Origin: Lichenostomus cassidix
Lineage: Eukaryota > Chordata > Aves > Passeriformes > Meliphagidae
NCBI GenBank assembly: GCA_008360975.2
Contig: CM039184.1
Coordinates: 35,885,797-35,949,796 of the forward strand
Length of the DNA stretch: 64,000 bases
Direction: 5' to 3'
This document shows, in pieces, positions 1 through 13,270 of the stretch. The first letter of the stretch is position 1. Each line of letters begins with the position of its first letter. The notes under the pieces are model-generated. The model did not search any database. It had not been told where the DNA came from and was given only the letters and a program-made list of their open reading frames with translations. Position numbers and translations under genes: made by a program.

Positions 1-160
1 CAATGAATGGATGGGGAGTGAAACCTTGTTGGCATATAATGCAATCAAGTATAATTGAAATCCTTAAAAATGTCCAATAACCTCCTACTTTAAACATGTT
101 AATCCTAATTCGAATAACGTGTTGATTTATTCCAATCTCTACATGAGGTTTACTCCTACT

Positions 161-415
161 TCATACCGAATCACCGAACGGTTCAGGTTGGAAGGGATCG
201 CAGTGGCTCATCTGGTTCAATCTCCCTGCTCAAACAGGGTTATCCTAGAGCACATGGCACAGGGTTGCATCCAGCCAGTTCTTGAATATCTCCATGAGGG
301 AAACTCCACAACCTCTCTGAAAAATTTGTTACAGTGCACACTCACCCACTCAGTCAAATTATTCCCCATATTCAGGTGGAAAACCAGCTGCAGTATCATG
401 TGCTTTTAAAAACAA
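161..415 (-). mobile_element. CR1 LINE 3'-end fragment
   Basis: On the plus strand this reads as the reverse complement of an avian CR1 3' end. It starts with a degenerate version of the terminal motif (CATACCGAATCACCGAACGG), then GGTTCAGGTTGGAAGGGA, the CTGCTCAAACAGGGTTA block, TTGAATATCTCCATGAGGG and CTCCACAACCTCTCTG, and ends near the GTTCAGGTGGAAAACC block. It is a 5'-truncated, diverged copy with no coding capacity, in the same orientation as GLRA3. Family assignment comes from recalled consensus blocks; the boundaries are good to about 15 bases. Confidence 0.8.
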
Positions 416-639
416 ATGTTTAATGTCTTCTGTACCTACTGAACATGCCTAACAAGAATAACTAAACACATCCAAAGCAACACTGAGAAGTTTTCAAGGC
501 AGGTCAGTGTGCTATTTGTCTTGTTGAGAGAGGAAATAAAACATGACATAAGTGGGTTTGAGGCTGAACGCAATACCTCAGTAGAGGTTTTAAACGCAGA
601 TTACTTAAATAAGGACTAATCTTACAAGAAAAGTATTTT

Positions 640-1250
640 CAGCCTTGTGAGGAAAAGTGCAAAGCCCTGTACCTGGGGAGAAACAACGCCCATGCACCAG
701 TGTACACTGCGGGGTGAGCAGCTGGAAAGGGGGTGCTCAGAACTGCACCTGGGTCCTGTGCACCTCAGGCTGAACATGAGCCAGGAATGTGCCCTTGTGA
801 CCAGGGTGACCTTGGCTGCATTCACTGTGCTTCCAGCAGGTTGAGGGAGGTGATTGCTCCCTTCCTCTCAGCACTGGCAGAGACACACCTGGACTACTAT
901 GTCCAGATTTGGGGGATTTCATCAACTTCTGTAAAAAATTGTATGAAGTATGTAAAGAAGATGGAGTCAAGCTCTTTTCAAGATTGGAGGCAATGGGCAC
1001 AAACCAAAACACAGGATGCTCCCTTTGAATATCAGGAAACACTTTTTACTCTGAGGGTGACTGAACACTGGCACAGGTTGCCTGCAGAGGCTGTGGAGTT
1101 TTCATCCCTGGAGATATTCAAAAACCATCTGATCATGGCCCTGGCAACTGGCTGTAAGTGGCCCTTCTTGAGCAGGGGGTCTGCACAAGAGGACTTCCAG
1201 AGGTCCCTTCCAACCTCAGCCACTCTGTGACTTTGTAAGTCTGTGATCTA
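640..1250 (+). mobile_element. CR1 LINE fragment (end of ORF2 plus 3' UTR)
   Basis: The first 200 bases translate into a diverged end of the CR1 reverse transcriptase ORF: a 'LYLG.NNPMHQ' analogue, then a LERGCSELHLG-like stretch, then LNMSQECALV. The rest matches the CR1 3' part: GGAGGTGATTGCTCCC, CACCTGGACTACTATGTCCAG, GGTGACTGAACACTGGCACAGGTTGCC, CATCCCTGGAGATATTCAA and GGTCCCTTCCAACCTCAGCC. It ends in decayed TCTGTGAC-type terminal repeats. Internal deletions and stops make it dead. The open frame at 733-1230 is CR1 sequence, not a host gene. Confidence 0.85.
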
Positions 1251-4200
1251 AATTTTGAAATATCTCTTTTTTGTTAAAGAGAAAATAGTATATATAAAAT
1301 ATATACTTGTTTATTAAATGTTTGGAACAGTTTTTAAAATTTGGAGACAGCATGATTTATTTCCAAAATAAAAATTGCCCCGTAATTCTAGGCCTGTGAC
1401 TTTTGAGGGTTGTTGTCCTGGGTTTTAAATTCACAGGCTTGTGTCTTATTCAGAAAAAAACCCATGTGTTCTCAGATCCTGATAATGTATACATAGTACA
1501 AAATAAAATCCACTGTATGGACCATGTTAAATAAGTATTTTTAATTTTTTAAAAAATAACTAGGTATTTTTAAAATTATTAGGTAGCTATATATGCTGTC
1601 ATAAAAAGAGAGGATATTTGATATCTGTTTTTCCATAATTTTGTGTTGAAAGGGCCATGTAGTTTATGCCATAAAATCACATATTGATCTCTTTACAATC
1701 TGTTACTTCTTTTTCCTATGACACTCAGGTCACATAACCTGGCTGTTACTTGCTTCTTAATTTTTGTTGCACACCTGGTATTGAATTTGAATTTTCATGC
1801 CCTAGGAACTGAACCTCATCATGAAAGCATTTGCTACTGCAGTAGTTTCATGATATTGTTGCTTGTGAACATATCTGAGCAATGTCAGAAGCACCAGCAG
1901 CTATGCTTTGCTTTAGGGAAGGCAAGATGGTATAGATCTGCTGGAGCAACAGCTGTCACAAATAGCAAAGATCTGAGAGTTCTGCAGGCTCTATGAAGGC
2001 TCGCTCAAGATCTCTGCTAAGGCTTCTCTGGTGCTCTTTTTACATTTGACTGTTCCATTGAGAAATTTCCATTTATAAAGCTCCAAGCTACAGGTTTGCT
2101 GAACTGAATTACTTGCAACAGATAATGGAAATACTTCATTTGTGAGCATGGCAAAGTTGCTGGTTTGTGTCCCATCTACATGAAAAGCAAATTGAGAGGA
2201 GTGAACTTTTGTCACATGTGGGCAGGGAGTGACAAACATCTGCACTGTCTGCTAAATACACGTGGCTGTTACTGAGATGCCCATTCTCTCTGCTCTTTAT
2301 AAGAGCATTAACACTGCTGTAATCAGATTAGAAGAACTCAGACTGTTCTCAAAGGACTTATTATGTGCTAATTTCAAGTGTTTTCTATCAAGGAGTACAT
2401 AGGAGGGCTTAGAAATCTATAAAATTTTCAGAAGGCTATTTTGCTGCAAGTGAAACTCTTTGTGCTAATAAGATCAGCAGGACTATTTTGGAGTGGCTGT
2501 ACACTAATTTCAATAGGCATTTATCAAGACAACTTTCCCTGAGTTTTCAGAATGGGTTTTTTTTCAGAACTAGAGCCCATATAACAATTGAAGGCATGCT
2601 ATTCCTTCTCTCTCTTGCTTTCATTCCTGAAGTACTTAATGGCAGTGCACCTTAAATACTGCTGAGGGTTTCATCTTTTTTCCAGTGGTGTTGATAGTCT
2701 CTCTTTTGTCTTTATATTCATTATCTAAAAGACCGTAAAAATAATTTCACAGTTTCTGAAAAAAGATAAGTTTATTTTTTTGAACAAAATATCTACAATG
2801 ACATGGGTGACACCATAAATTTCACATTTTTAACACTTCTGACTGCAGAGAATGTCAGTTTAAGTGCAATATGGTACTGTAATACAATAAAAAGGAATCT
2901 AATCAAATCCATGCACAACACATTTACAGATTCTTACCAAAAAAGGAAGTACTTTGAGATGAAATTGCTGTCAGAGAGAACTCACAGGAGAATATTTTGA
3001 AAACCCACAGACAAGTTATTAATACACTATCATATCAATTTTTCTTTTTTTCTTGCTGTAGCCTTTAAAAAGCCAGGATCACTAACACAAAAAATACTGT
3101 ATATTATACTGAACCTTTATGTCAAAAGCGTATGGCACAATTTCTTTTTATACAGCTCACAATTCCACATTCATGGAACATCAGTAGCTACTTTAGTCCA
3201 TTTCAACTGTTAACATCACTCTGTCATACATGAAAATACAAACATAAGAAACAGTTCTTGCATATTTCACAAAGATGAAAGTGAAGAAGTGCAGTAATAT
3301 TCGAGAATGTCAAGATAACAGGATGAGCCAACACGTTTTCTGGCATTAATCCACTGTGTCTAGCAATCTAACCTGCTTCCACAAGCCTTCCAAACTGATA
3401 GTACTTCAGTAATTACTGTAGGTGATTGTTGCCTGAAGACATCTTTTCTGTAACCACTCCAAAACAGAAAACCCATTTTATTACTAACAAGTAGTCTGGT
3501 TTGAGATTTATGTTTTTCTTCTTCATTGTCTCAAAAAGGAAAAAAAGCTGTGAAAGCTGATTTTTGTACTCATCTAAATAACTGTATGATTATGCAGTAA
3601 GATGTGTATAAAGCTATTTTACTACCTCACAGGGGCACTGTATGCATTACTAGCTGATTCATATTGTAAGGCCAAAGTCTATTCTGTTGAATTAGGTTAA
3701 TTCCTATGATAGCTCAAATGAGAGCAGAAGTTGCAAGAAAAGTGTATCTTTTGCAACCAATCATGTCAGCTTGGGCTGGGAACAGTATAAATAAATTCAT
3801 TTCCATCTACTATAAAATTATTGCTGAAAATAATACTTTTTTTTTTCTAAGGATAAGGAAGACTTTTTATCTTTCCCTACTGTTAAAAAATATAAGGTTT
3901 TGTACAGTTTATTATATTCTATCTTTATCTACATTATCAGTCTACAGTTCTGTAAGGGATTATACACAGAGTGGAAGCAATACCTTACTCCTTAAATTTA
4001 AAGTGCACATTTAATCACCTAAATATGTCCCTCTAGTGAGTAAACAGAACCACCTCTCACACATCACAAATGATTCTTTATAAAGCAGATTTTGGAATGA
4101 AATATAAGAAAAGGAATGCAAAGAAAACTAGTGTATGATTGAACTGAAAAAACAATTAAATCTTAAGTAAATGCTTGGTTCTTCCTCAATTATACTAATC

Positions 4201-7200
4201 TGTTTAAATAATACTGCTTGCTGTTTAAATAATAGCTCCTAGAAAGTAAAATGTGCTTTATTTTGGTGTTAAAATAGCTGAATTCTAAGTAGCAAGACAC
4301 TAGTATCCCTTGTTCCTTTTCTTCAAGTCTCCCATAATTTATCAGCACTAGAGAGAAAAAAGCCATCCCTCTAACCATGCCATCCTGTTGTGTTGATATT
4401 TGAATATAATTTTAAAAATAAAATGCATTTGCTGCTTGAATTTAAGCAGGAGTTTGGTACAGTGGTAGTTGAGTATTTCTACTGCATCTCTGAGGGGCAT
4501 TTCTTAACCTCTCTCAAGGATACTGAGGTTTTTTGCCTTATGAGGGATGACATGGATTTGGCCTCATCTCTCTTTAGCGCAGAACAGAAAGACAGTCATA
4601 GGAGAGGTTCCAGGCACTGCTTTGGGCTTTCTCTCTCCCTGTGGCCCCTGTTCTGCTATGCACAGCCCAAACTTTTCATCTTGTACCTTCCTGTTCTACT
4701 TCTCTTTCCATCAAGAAAGAGGATTGTGTGGAAGTCAATCTGCACAGGTAAAAACTACAGTCACAAAACAATATATACTTTGCAGCAGATGATAGAAATG
4801 GTTTCCCCCTGTAGCAATTGCTTCCACCTGAACAAGTGTACCTATGGAGACACTGGGGGATTGGGAAAAATACTAAGGATGACTCATCCTTTTTTGTCTC
4901 CTTTATGGTGACTGTGTCAGCTCCTCAGTAGCTGTGTTACTGGGGTATTCCTCCAGATCCTACAGTATCTCCCTCTGTTCTCATTGTGTTACAATGTCCT
5001 TCTAGTGCTAATATTTCATTTTTGAAGTATAAGGCTGGTCCACAGAAATCATGACAGCATGACTTGAGAAGTACAGGGTCTACACCTATGGAGAATGATG
5101 ACTTGGGACAAAGCTGCATTACCCTGTCACACAGGGGTTGTGCTTACAAGAAACCTTCTGGTGTGGCTTTGCTAAGGACTTGTCTTCTGCAGAGCCCAGG
5201 TCCAGTGATAGTGAAGAGAGGTAGCTATCTACTGCCTAATGAATGGGGTCTTTTTTATATGTGGGAGAAACCCTGCTAGATAGCATTTGCCTCAAGCATT
5301 ATTTACTAGATGATTATTTTTCTGCATTTCCACTGCCTCTTTCATGGGACTGTAGCATAACTAGTGCAGTCTGAGAAATACTACAGACTACCTTTCAATT
5401 CTTGCATCTTCTTACATTATTTCCTGCTGCTTCAGTATGCAAAAAAGTAATCTCTCACACCAATCTTAGCTGATGTTGGTAGCTGCTGATTCCAACTTTG
5501 CACAGAGGGCTGGCATGCCTGCTGCCAGTTTTGGACTATTCCTGTTGCCAGTGGTGAATAGTAGGCATTTGTGCCTTGAAGTTTCTTATCATCTTAAATG
5601 ACATTTCTCTCTTTCTCTACCGTGTCACTTTATACTAAGTCATTTAGGAATAATCTAAATGAAACTTAACTTTAAAGTTATGACTTCTTTTAAATAACAC
5701 ATTATTAGTGGACTACAGAGGCTTCTGTTACCTTGGCGAATGTTATGGTTCCATTAAAAAAGTCCACAAAGCCATCAGCTCTGGAGCAATCTTGGTTCCA
5801 TTATATCATAATATAATGAAATGCCAAATGTTACGTGCATTTGAAAACAACCCTTAAACAAAATACAGTTGATTTTGCTGATAACAGAAACAAGTTCAGG
5901 CCCCTTTTCATACAATATAGCTAACCATAACTTTGAGAGAGGTGATAAACCATAAATTTGTGATACATCTCACACAGGTGAGCACCTTCATAAGCGAATG
6001 AGATTTTTTGGAACATCCACATAAAGAAATGAATAAAAAAGCAGACACAATATCAGAAAAAGAGAAAGTAAAAAAGTGAATTGAATTAATTATAGATTAT
6101 AAATGAAGCAAAACTAGAAAAGAATAATAGTTTTAAAATAAAGGCAGATTATACATGTTTTTTCTGACACAATTTAACAAAATGTGAGAGCTATTATTAT
6201 AGAATCTCTCTAATCCTTGGAGAAAAACAATAACAAACCAAACCAAACCCAAGGTTGCTAAGTTACAGCCCTCAGTGCAGAGTTACATTGCTTCTGTTAG
6301 TTCATACACACCATGCCTTTGGCAGTGCTCCAGATGTTTGCCTCCAGCTGATTTTGCTTTTGTGTACACATTCCAATAATCAACAAAGCACAAATTTTAA
6401 GCATGTTCAAAATAAAAATATTTTGCAATATGAATCAGCCTCACCTACTGGACTTGGAGTATCTAGCAATTCTAAATGCTATATTTCTGCATCTTGGCAT
6501 GGTTTTGTTTGGCCAATAGATGGACAGAACTACATACTCCTGCCTAGACACCATAACATAAATGTGATCTATGGTGTTACAATTCAAAGAAGCAACTAAT
6601 ATGACTTACTTAAACCTAGACAGGGAAGATCTTTCTAAGAGTTTTAACAGTTGTTCTCCTATTTATTAATGTGAAATTCAGTAAATGTAAAAGACCATCC
6701 AGGTCTTTCTTTATGTTTTAGAAGAGCTGTGTGTTTTCCCAAAGTTGTGAAGTGCTTTTTAACCAGTATCTAAATAATATTAATAAACTTCAAAGAATGA
6801 GTCAGAAAACTTGGCACATTCATAAATTAAACTTTGTGTAATTATATAATATATAGGAGATGAATGAGCATAAACATAACTGTATTCATCCTCCAAATGC
6901 TTCAGTGAAGCAGCTGACTCTTTTCTTTCAGTTTTGGTCCAAGATCTCTTTGCATTGAATCAAAATGAAACTTTGCAAAATTTTGATGCAATATGTGCAT
7001 TTCACAAGCTATATGAGGGTTTTGAATTGAGAAAGAAAACTGTTAAAAATATAAAAAATATGTTTAAATTATCAAAATATAAGCAATTAAAAGAAAAACA
7101 AATCCTTTGCAGGAATCAATGCTTTGCAAATTTTAAAATATTTCTCATAAGATATGTATGTTAGGCTGTATACCTTGTGTTCTCTGAGATTATTTTAACA

Positions 7201-7794
7201 TACATGTTCCAGGGGAACAGGTAATATGATGTGCACTGAATAAATTATATGAATTAAATATGTTAAGTATGTTCATTTCAAAACTGCCAGTACTGTCCTT
7301 AAGACTAGATCAAGTCCTTTAAACTGCTGTCTCCAATCAGTAATCTGTCATATTGTAAAATTAAAATATAACTTACAGACTCTAATCTATTCTGTAATAC
7401 TGTGGTGTTTACCTAGGGTATTCTGGAAACATTTTTAAAATTAAAAATACACCAGAATTTAAAAAAATTAAGGACCATTAAAGAGTACTGTACAATTATA
7501 CCACTATGTAACAGTATGTATAAATACTTGGCAGTAAAGCTTCAGTAGAGAGTGATTTTCAATGAAAAAGTTGTTAATATTTAGTTTGACAAGGAAGTTT
7601 GCAAATGCAGATGTATCTTCTCTGCGTGTCATTCTTCCATCCCACTGTAGCTGGTCATTGCAGGTCATGTAGGATTCTTTTTCTCTCCCTCATTGCTTTT
7701 AACTCTTCCAATCACTCATCTGAAGTGCATTTCTAACAAAAATCCTCCTGTTGAGTGTGAGCCAGATCTTTACATACTGCAAGCCTTAATATTG
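1251..7794. other. 3' flank or 3' UTR of GLRA3, no other gene seen
   Basis: This AT-rich stretch lies downstream of the GLRA3 stop codon on the minus strand. It probably includes the GLRA3 3' UTR, but its end cannot be set from sequence alone. Minus-strand AATAAA hexamers (TTTATT on the plus strand) occur for example at 6662-6667 and near 2771. The longest open frame, 173 codons at 4390-4911 on the plus strand, has no recognisable domain and a composition expected by chance. No exon, RNA gene or full mobile element was recognised. Confidence 0.4.
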
Positions 7795-8064
7795 TTATTG
7801 GTGAATGTCCTCATGCCTGATGATTTTGTAGATTACCCAATAAAAAATGTTGAAAATCAGAAAGGCCAATGGGAAACAAGCTCTGGATATTGTGTCTATC
7901 TTCTTGGCCCGGTCAATGAATACCTTTCTCATCTCATCAGGGGTTTTTGGTGCAGCTTGAACAGGATTGTTTGGCCCCTTTTGTGCCATTCCGTCTTTTG
8001 CTGGCACACATGGGCCCACTCCATACGCTGTAATGCTAAACTGACTATCACGTGTATCATCTTC
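7795..8064 (-). CDS. GLRA3: GLRA3 terminal coding exon (M3-M4 loop end, M4, C-terminus)
   Basis: Last coding exon of the glycine receptor alpha-3 subunit, an inhibitory ligand-gated chloride channel. It encodes 89 residues and a TAA stop. The intracellular loop ([19 protein letters not shown]...) leads into [19 protein letters not shown], then M4 ([20 protein letters not shown]), then RHEDIHQ. The acceptor is the CAG just upstream of base 8064 (pyrimidine tract CCCCAACAG), and phase 0 matches the preceding exon. The order and wording match human GLRA3 more closely than GLRA1 or GLRA2. The chain stops after HEDIHQ, about three residues before the human C-terminus. A GTG-initiated frame at 8019 is not a start; the exon runs 15 codons further upstream. 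Intracellular serine and threonine residues may be phosphorylated, but the equivalent sites were not mapped here. Confidence 0.97.
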   Translation of the reverse strand, partial: EDDTRDSQFSITAYGVGPCVPAKDGMAQKGPNNPVQAAPKTPDEMRKVFIDRAKKIDTISRACFPLAFLIFNIFYWVIYKIIRHEDIHQ

Positions 8065-11000
8065 CTGTTGGGGAAAAAAAAAAGAAAAGAAAGAAAAAGA
8101 GCAAGAAGTTTTTGTTGCTTTTTTTTTTAACTTACCATTTTTATTTACAGAAACCTTACCTGCTGCTAAATAGCAGTTGCACCATTACCTCATTGACTTC
8201 TTGAATCCACAGCTTATCTTAACTTCTTGAAATTTCATCCCTTTCAGAGTCTGTCAAAAATATTGCTGGATCCCTACCATGCACAAAATTTTCTATTTGT
8301 TTATAGATTCTGTAATCTCTTTAGACAAATGAAAAATCTTAGTAAACTATTGGTAATTGGGCAAATAACTTCTGATTCAGTTTAAGTTTCCCCATTTACA
8401 TTAAATATGTGCAGTCTTCAACTGGACAAGATTCACACTGGTCTTTTAGAAAACAGCTATTAAGTCTGTACATTTCCTTACAACCTGGGATCCTGGCCTC
8501 TAGAGATACTCATCATAAAACCACTAAAGACATGCTTATTAATTATATTAGTGAGAATTCTGCCTATTTGGCCACTCTATGTTTAGTTAATCTTATTTGT
8601 ATGCCTTATTTCTGCTGTTCCCTGTGAATCCATCAGATAAAGAGAATAGTACAAAAAGTGTCTTAGCTTAAAATAAAGTAAATGAAAGTTAAAGGCCAGA
8701 TTTTTCCTCTGACTCATTATTCTGTCAATTCAAGCAAAACTGGCAAAGTCATTCAGGATTAAGGAACTATAAAAGAAAGTAGTTCTTAATCACATGGCAT
8801 AGAAATAGATGTTCTGAAGATATCCATATTTTATAGCATAAAATTAAACAATTTAGCTTGTGTCTGGAGAGATATTTTTTACTTCCCTTTAACTGGTTAT
8901 AAGTATTTTCAAGTAATAAAAAAGGCACATATGCAAATAAATGATACATAATCTGTGAAGCCAGGGCCAAATTTGGTTCTGAAATGCACTCCAGTGTACT
9001 CCTTCATCCTGTAGGCTACTCAAGAATAGTCATGTGATTTTGATGGCATTCACCATTTTTTCAATACTAATTTCAATTGCAGGAATGTCTGTTTTTCATG
9101 TCTAATTTAGCCTGGTTGCTTTAGGATTTTACACTTTTATGAAATATAGAAATTATTATGTATACATTAGTTCTTAAAGAAGTATTTTGAAAAATAATTT
9201 CCATAAGTACTATAAAAAGAATTGAGCAGCAGTGAATTTTTATTTTGTAGGAGAATTTTTGATATTTTAAAGCTCTTACTAAATTAAATTAAAATAAAAG
9301 GCTAAAAATATTTTTTTGTGAAAACAAGTCAAATAATTACTGTTTTAATTCAATAGTTTGAAGCATTTTTGTTTTACTCTATCTTTTTACTTTATACAAA
9401 TGCAATTTCTCAAGGAGCACAACTTAAATTCAAAGTCCCAAATTTTTCATTTTGAAAATGTCCATGACATTTTGAAAAACATTTTTCAATAAAGAATAAT
9501 TTTAAACATATTTAAAGCTTCCATCAAATAATTTTTAATTTCTTTGTTTAAAAAATCCAACTAGGTTTAATATCAATATTAGTTGAATATGTTAGCTACA
9601 AAAGAATGCAGATAAATTACTAAGTTTGAAGTGAACTACTTGGCCATCATCATGACCATCCAGCAGAGCTGTAGTTATCACCCAACTGCAATACTTCTTC
9701 ATATATGTAAATTGAATAAATATAGATACTGATATAGTTCACTGAAACTACTGTATTTCAAATTGTATTAGAATTTGCCTTTAAAAAATAAAAATAAAGA
9801 AAAATTAACATGGAAGAAAAGGAGGAGGAAAAATCACTGACTGACTTTACCATGGCAATGAAAAACAGAAAAACAAAATGATAGGATCATTATTTGATGA
9901 CGTGATAAAACAGAGATTTAATTACTGCAATAGTGTTCCTCTCCTGGCAGATAAGAATGGGAAACAACACCTTTAATGTAGCTGTATTCTAGAATAGTTG
10001 CAGTCTTGTGTTCCAGTTAAGAGAAGTATGAAGTTATAGATACATGGACTGTGAGAATTGACCATAAACTTGCCTTTTAAACATTTTCATATGTACATTC
10101 CAGGGTTTTGTCTTTTCATGCCTCTCCAGAAAATAATGCTTATGATTGCACAGGCTGAGAAAGATAGGAAAATTATTCTTCTGAGTAGCAGCTTTCAGCT
10201 ATGCATATTTTCAGGATGAGGCACAATATACTAAGACTTTACCATCCCTATTTTAGGTTTACCTGAATGGAACGATCCCCTAGAATCTTTTAAAGGCCAG
10301 GTCTCTCATTTTTGTGCTTGCAGACCTCCTGTATTTCATCTGTGAGCAGACTGCTTGCTCCCTGTTGCTGAACTGATGTGAAGCTCCCTGTAGGAGTCGA
10401 GCATTGCTGCGCAGTGTCTGTTGGATGGTGTCTCCATGAGGGCAGGCAGCATGGCTGGAGCCAGCCAAGTCACGCCAAAGTGCTGGGGCTAGTGGATATG
10501 TGCAGGAAAGGGCACCTTCTCAAGCATAAGAAGTGCCACCATAATTCTTTTCAGGGGCAGCAGCTTGAATATTCAAAATGTGGCTCTGCAAGTTTTCCAG
10601 CAGATTCATAACGCAGAAGAATCACTAGCTTGGCCTCAGGTTCATATCTGAGGGTGCTTGTGCACAGCAGGACAGATGCAGTTACTGTTATTATCAATAC
10701 TAACTTTGAGGGCTTTTTCAGAGGCATTTATGTCAGTGACACTCTGTTTTCTTTTCATTTGATTGACTTGGCTAGAGTCCCTCTTTTTGACTAAAAATAT
10801 TTCTCATCATGCATTTGTCTGACTCTACAGATGTAAAAATTATCTAAAGGACAATACCCTGTATGACCCACTTGAGAGTCTTTACAGTGAAACTTTCTGA
10901 AAAAGTCATGCAGATTGGTTGAATTAATAACTTTTTTAAGCGATGAGGAAGTTTTTGTTTCTTTTGCATGATTTTAGTGTAACATCACTGAAGAAAACTA

Positions 11001-13208
11001 TTTCTTATAGATTTCTGATAAAAATTTGAAAATCTTACTATGAATGAATTTTATGAATGAATTTAATTTGAATGCACTTTTCATACATTCAGCTTTAGAA
11101 TGAACAACTTCAGAGTTGTTCTGCATGCAGTTACATATAAATATTTTATCATGTCTATTAAAATTGCTGTAAGGAGTGGAAGAAAATTCAGATAAAAATT
11201 TTTATTTGGAAGGTTAGAATTCTTAAGTGGTCTGAAGGAAATAATTTTGATTCAATTATTTCTGTATCAGTGTTGTTCTACAAGATATTTAGCTATACTT
11301 AATAGAAAACTGTGAGTTTTTTGGTCCTGTGACTATGGTGTTTTCTGTCCATGTGCTTATAAGTTTTAATCCAGATTTAAACAGATCAAAATGGATTATG
11401 AAAATAACAAGACAGTTCCTTTACTGACATTTCACGTCATCACATACAGGTAGCAATGAAGGTATATGAAGTTCACATGGGAAGATGTTATTTCAGACAA
11501 AAGGACAGGGCCTCTGTTAATGGTTGGATATCACATTATGACAAATGGGACATCTTCTTCATAGTTTACCCTTAAATTTGTACTGTAGATTTGAGGCAAA
11601 GTCCCGTCTATACGTCCTGTACATCTCAAGCCATTGCTATGCTGTAATGATTCACTGATTTCATTTCCATCAAGAACTCCCTCAAAATACTTTCATCAAA
11701 ACGGATGGTTGACCAAAAAGAAAACAAAAGAAAAAAGATGTGATTATCATTAAAGACAATCTAATTTGCATGTCTATTTTCTTCTCTAAAGATACGGTGA
11801 TCTTTAGATTTTTGAAAATAGAACTAAATGACTGAATATTCCCAAAACCTAAATATATTAACATCTCACCTAAAATAAAAATGTTATTATTCAGTATACG
11901 TACACAGTTAATATTTTTCCCATAGAGTGTAAATGTAACTTAGAAAAAGCACTGATCACAGGTGTGTTTCAGTATCCCTGTATGACTTCTAATTCTGCCA
12001 TTTTTTCCTTTTGTCTTTTAAGAAGGAAATTAATAATTAACGGTCATTCATTCTGGAGGAACAGTAACATAATATTTCTGAATAGTTCTTTTCACTGGCC
12101 AGGTTTCTTTTTTTGTCAGAGACAAAGAACTGTGCCTCATATACTAAGTATCAAATGAAGTCACAAACTAGGAACCAAAATTCCCCTGTTTTCAGGATTC
12201 ATTATGCCATTTGTGTAATCATAAAACCCTGGACTCTTTTGAAAAAATCTCCTCTACCTAGTGTGATTCTTATTGGAAAACAGCGTTGAGTAGGTTGCAT
12301 ATTATGTTGCAACAACAGCTTTTATTTATAAATGAATCTATAACACAATCCCAGACACTTCAAAATTTTTGCTAGTTCTGTGCAAACTGGATTGGGCCTC
12401 AGAATAGAAATTTACCTTTCAGTAATTTGGAATCACTGAGTGAGGTCCATACTTACAATCATAAAATGCTAGCCACAGGGTGCAGTTATACTTAAAGAAT
12501 TGCCTTTGGTGCTGCTGTTAATGTTGTCTGGGAAGGGAGGTAGCAAATGAACTAGGCAGTGTAAAAAAGAGGCAGCTGCTATAGGTGGAAAAAGCGTAAG
12601 GAAAATGGCAAGGATAGATAAGCTTTGGATGCCAAAATGTCTTATTACAGCTCTGTACATAGTTGTAATTTGTATAATTGTAGAATTTACTGTAGGGGTC
12701 TTACCCAAGTTCCAACATATGCTTCTTAAGAGAGAGATTCCAGTTTCTCTGTGTTTTCAGTGAACATTGAGAAGGAATAACCCATAGATTAAATTAATTT
12801 ACAAAATATTCCAACCTAAAAACCTGAAAATTTGTTTGAGGATATGTTTAGAATTGAAATTGGATTCAATGATTCGAACAAAGCATCTGAAAAATACAGG
12901 AGAGTCAGTAAATATGACATTTAGCCAGAAATAATCAACTTTGCATTAGATGGAAAGCCAATGGCTCTCCAGTAGTTCTGGAAAAAGACTTAGAAGATAT
13001 GGAAGATCACAATCTTGATATGGGTCAATAACATGATGCTGTTTAAAGGCAAATGCTAAGCTGGTTTGGATAAACAAGTGTATTATTTTTGTAATTTTGT
13101 CCTTTGGCTGCTTTCAGTAGTTACTATGTCTGTTTCATGTTCATGTTGCAAACACAGTTTTCAGGAATCATATGGACTTACTAGGAGAATTGCCAGGGAA
13201 GGTGAATG

Positions 13209-13270
13209 ACAAAAAAAACAAACAAACCAAAACAAACAAACCAAAATTCAAAACAAATCAAAACCAACAG
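13209..13270. repeat. A/C-rich low-complexity tract (CAAA)n-like
   Basis: An imperfect run of CAAA and CCAAAA units on the plus strand. It is a degenerate simple repeat inside the GLRA3 intron and no function is evident. Confidence 0.8.

Noticed and set aside
733..1230. 165-codon plus-strand frame
   Set aside because: It is CR1 LINE sequence including 3' UTR, read in a frame that is not the CR1 protein for most of its length.
4390..4911. 173-codon plus-strand frame
   Set aside because: No known domain, Cys/Phe/Leu-rich composition as in translated AT-rich noncoding DNA, and no splice or promoter context.
7693..8130. 145-codon plus-strand frame
   Set aside because: Shadow of the GLRA3 terminal exon on the opposite strand.
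10280..10620. Locally GC-richer stretch with overlapping frames considered as a CR1 or LTR piece
   Set aside because: No diagnostic CR1 or LTR block found; left unannotated.
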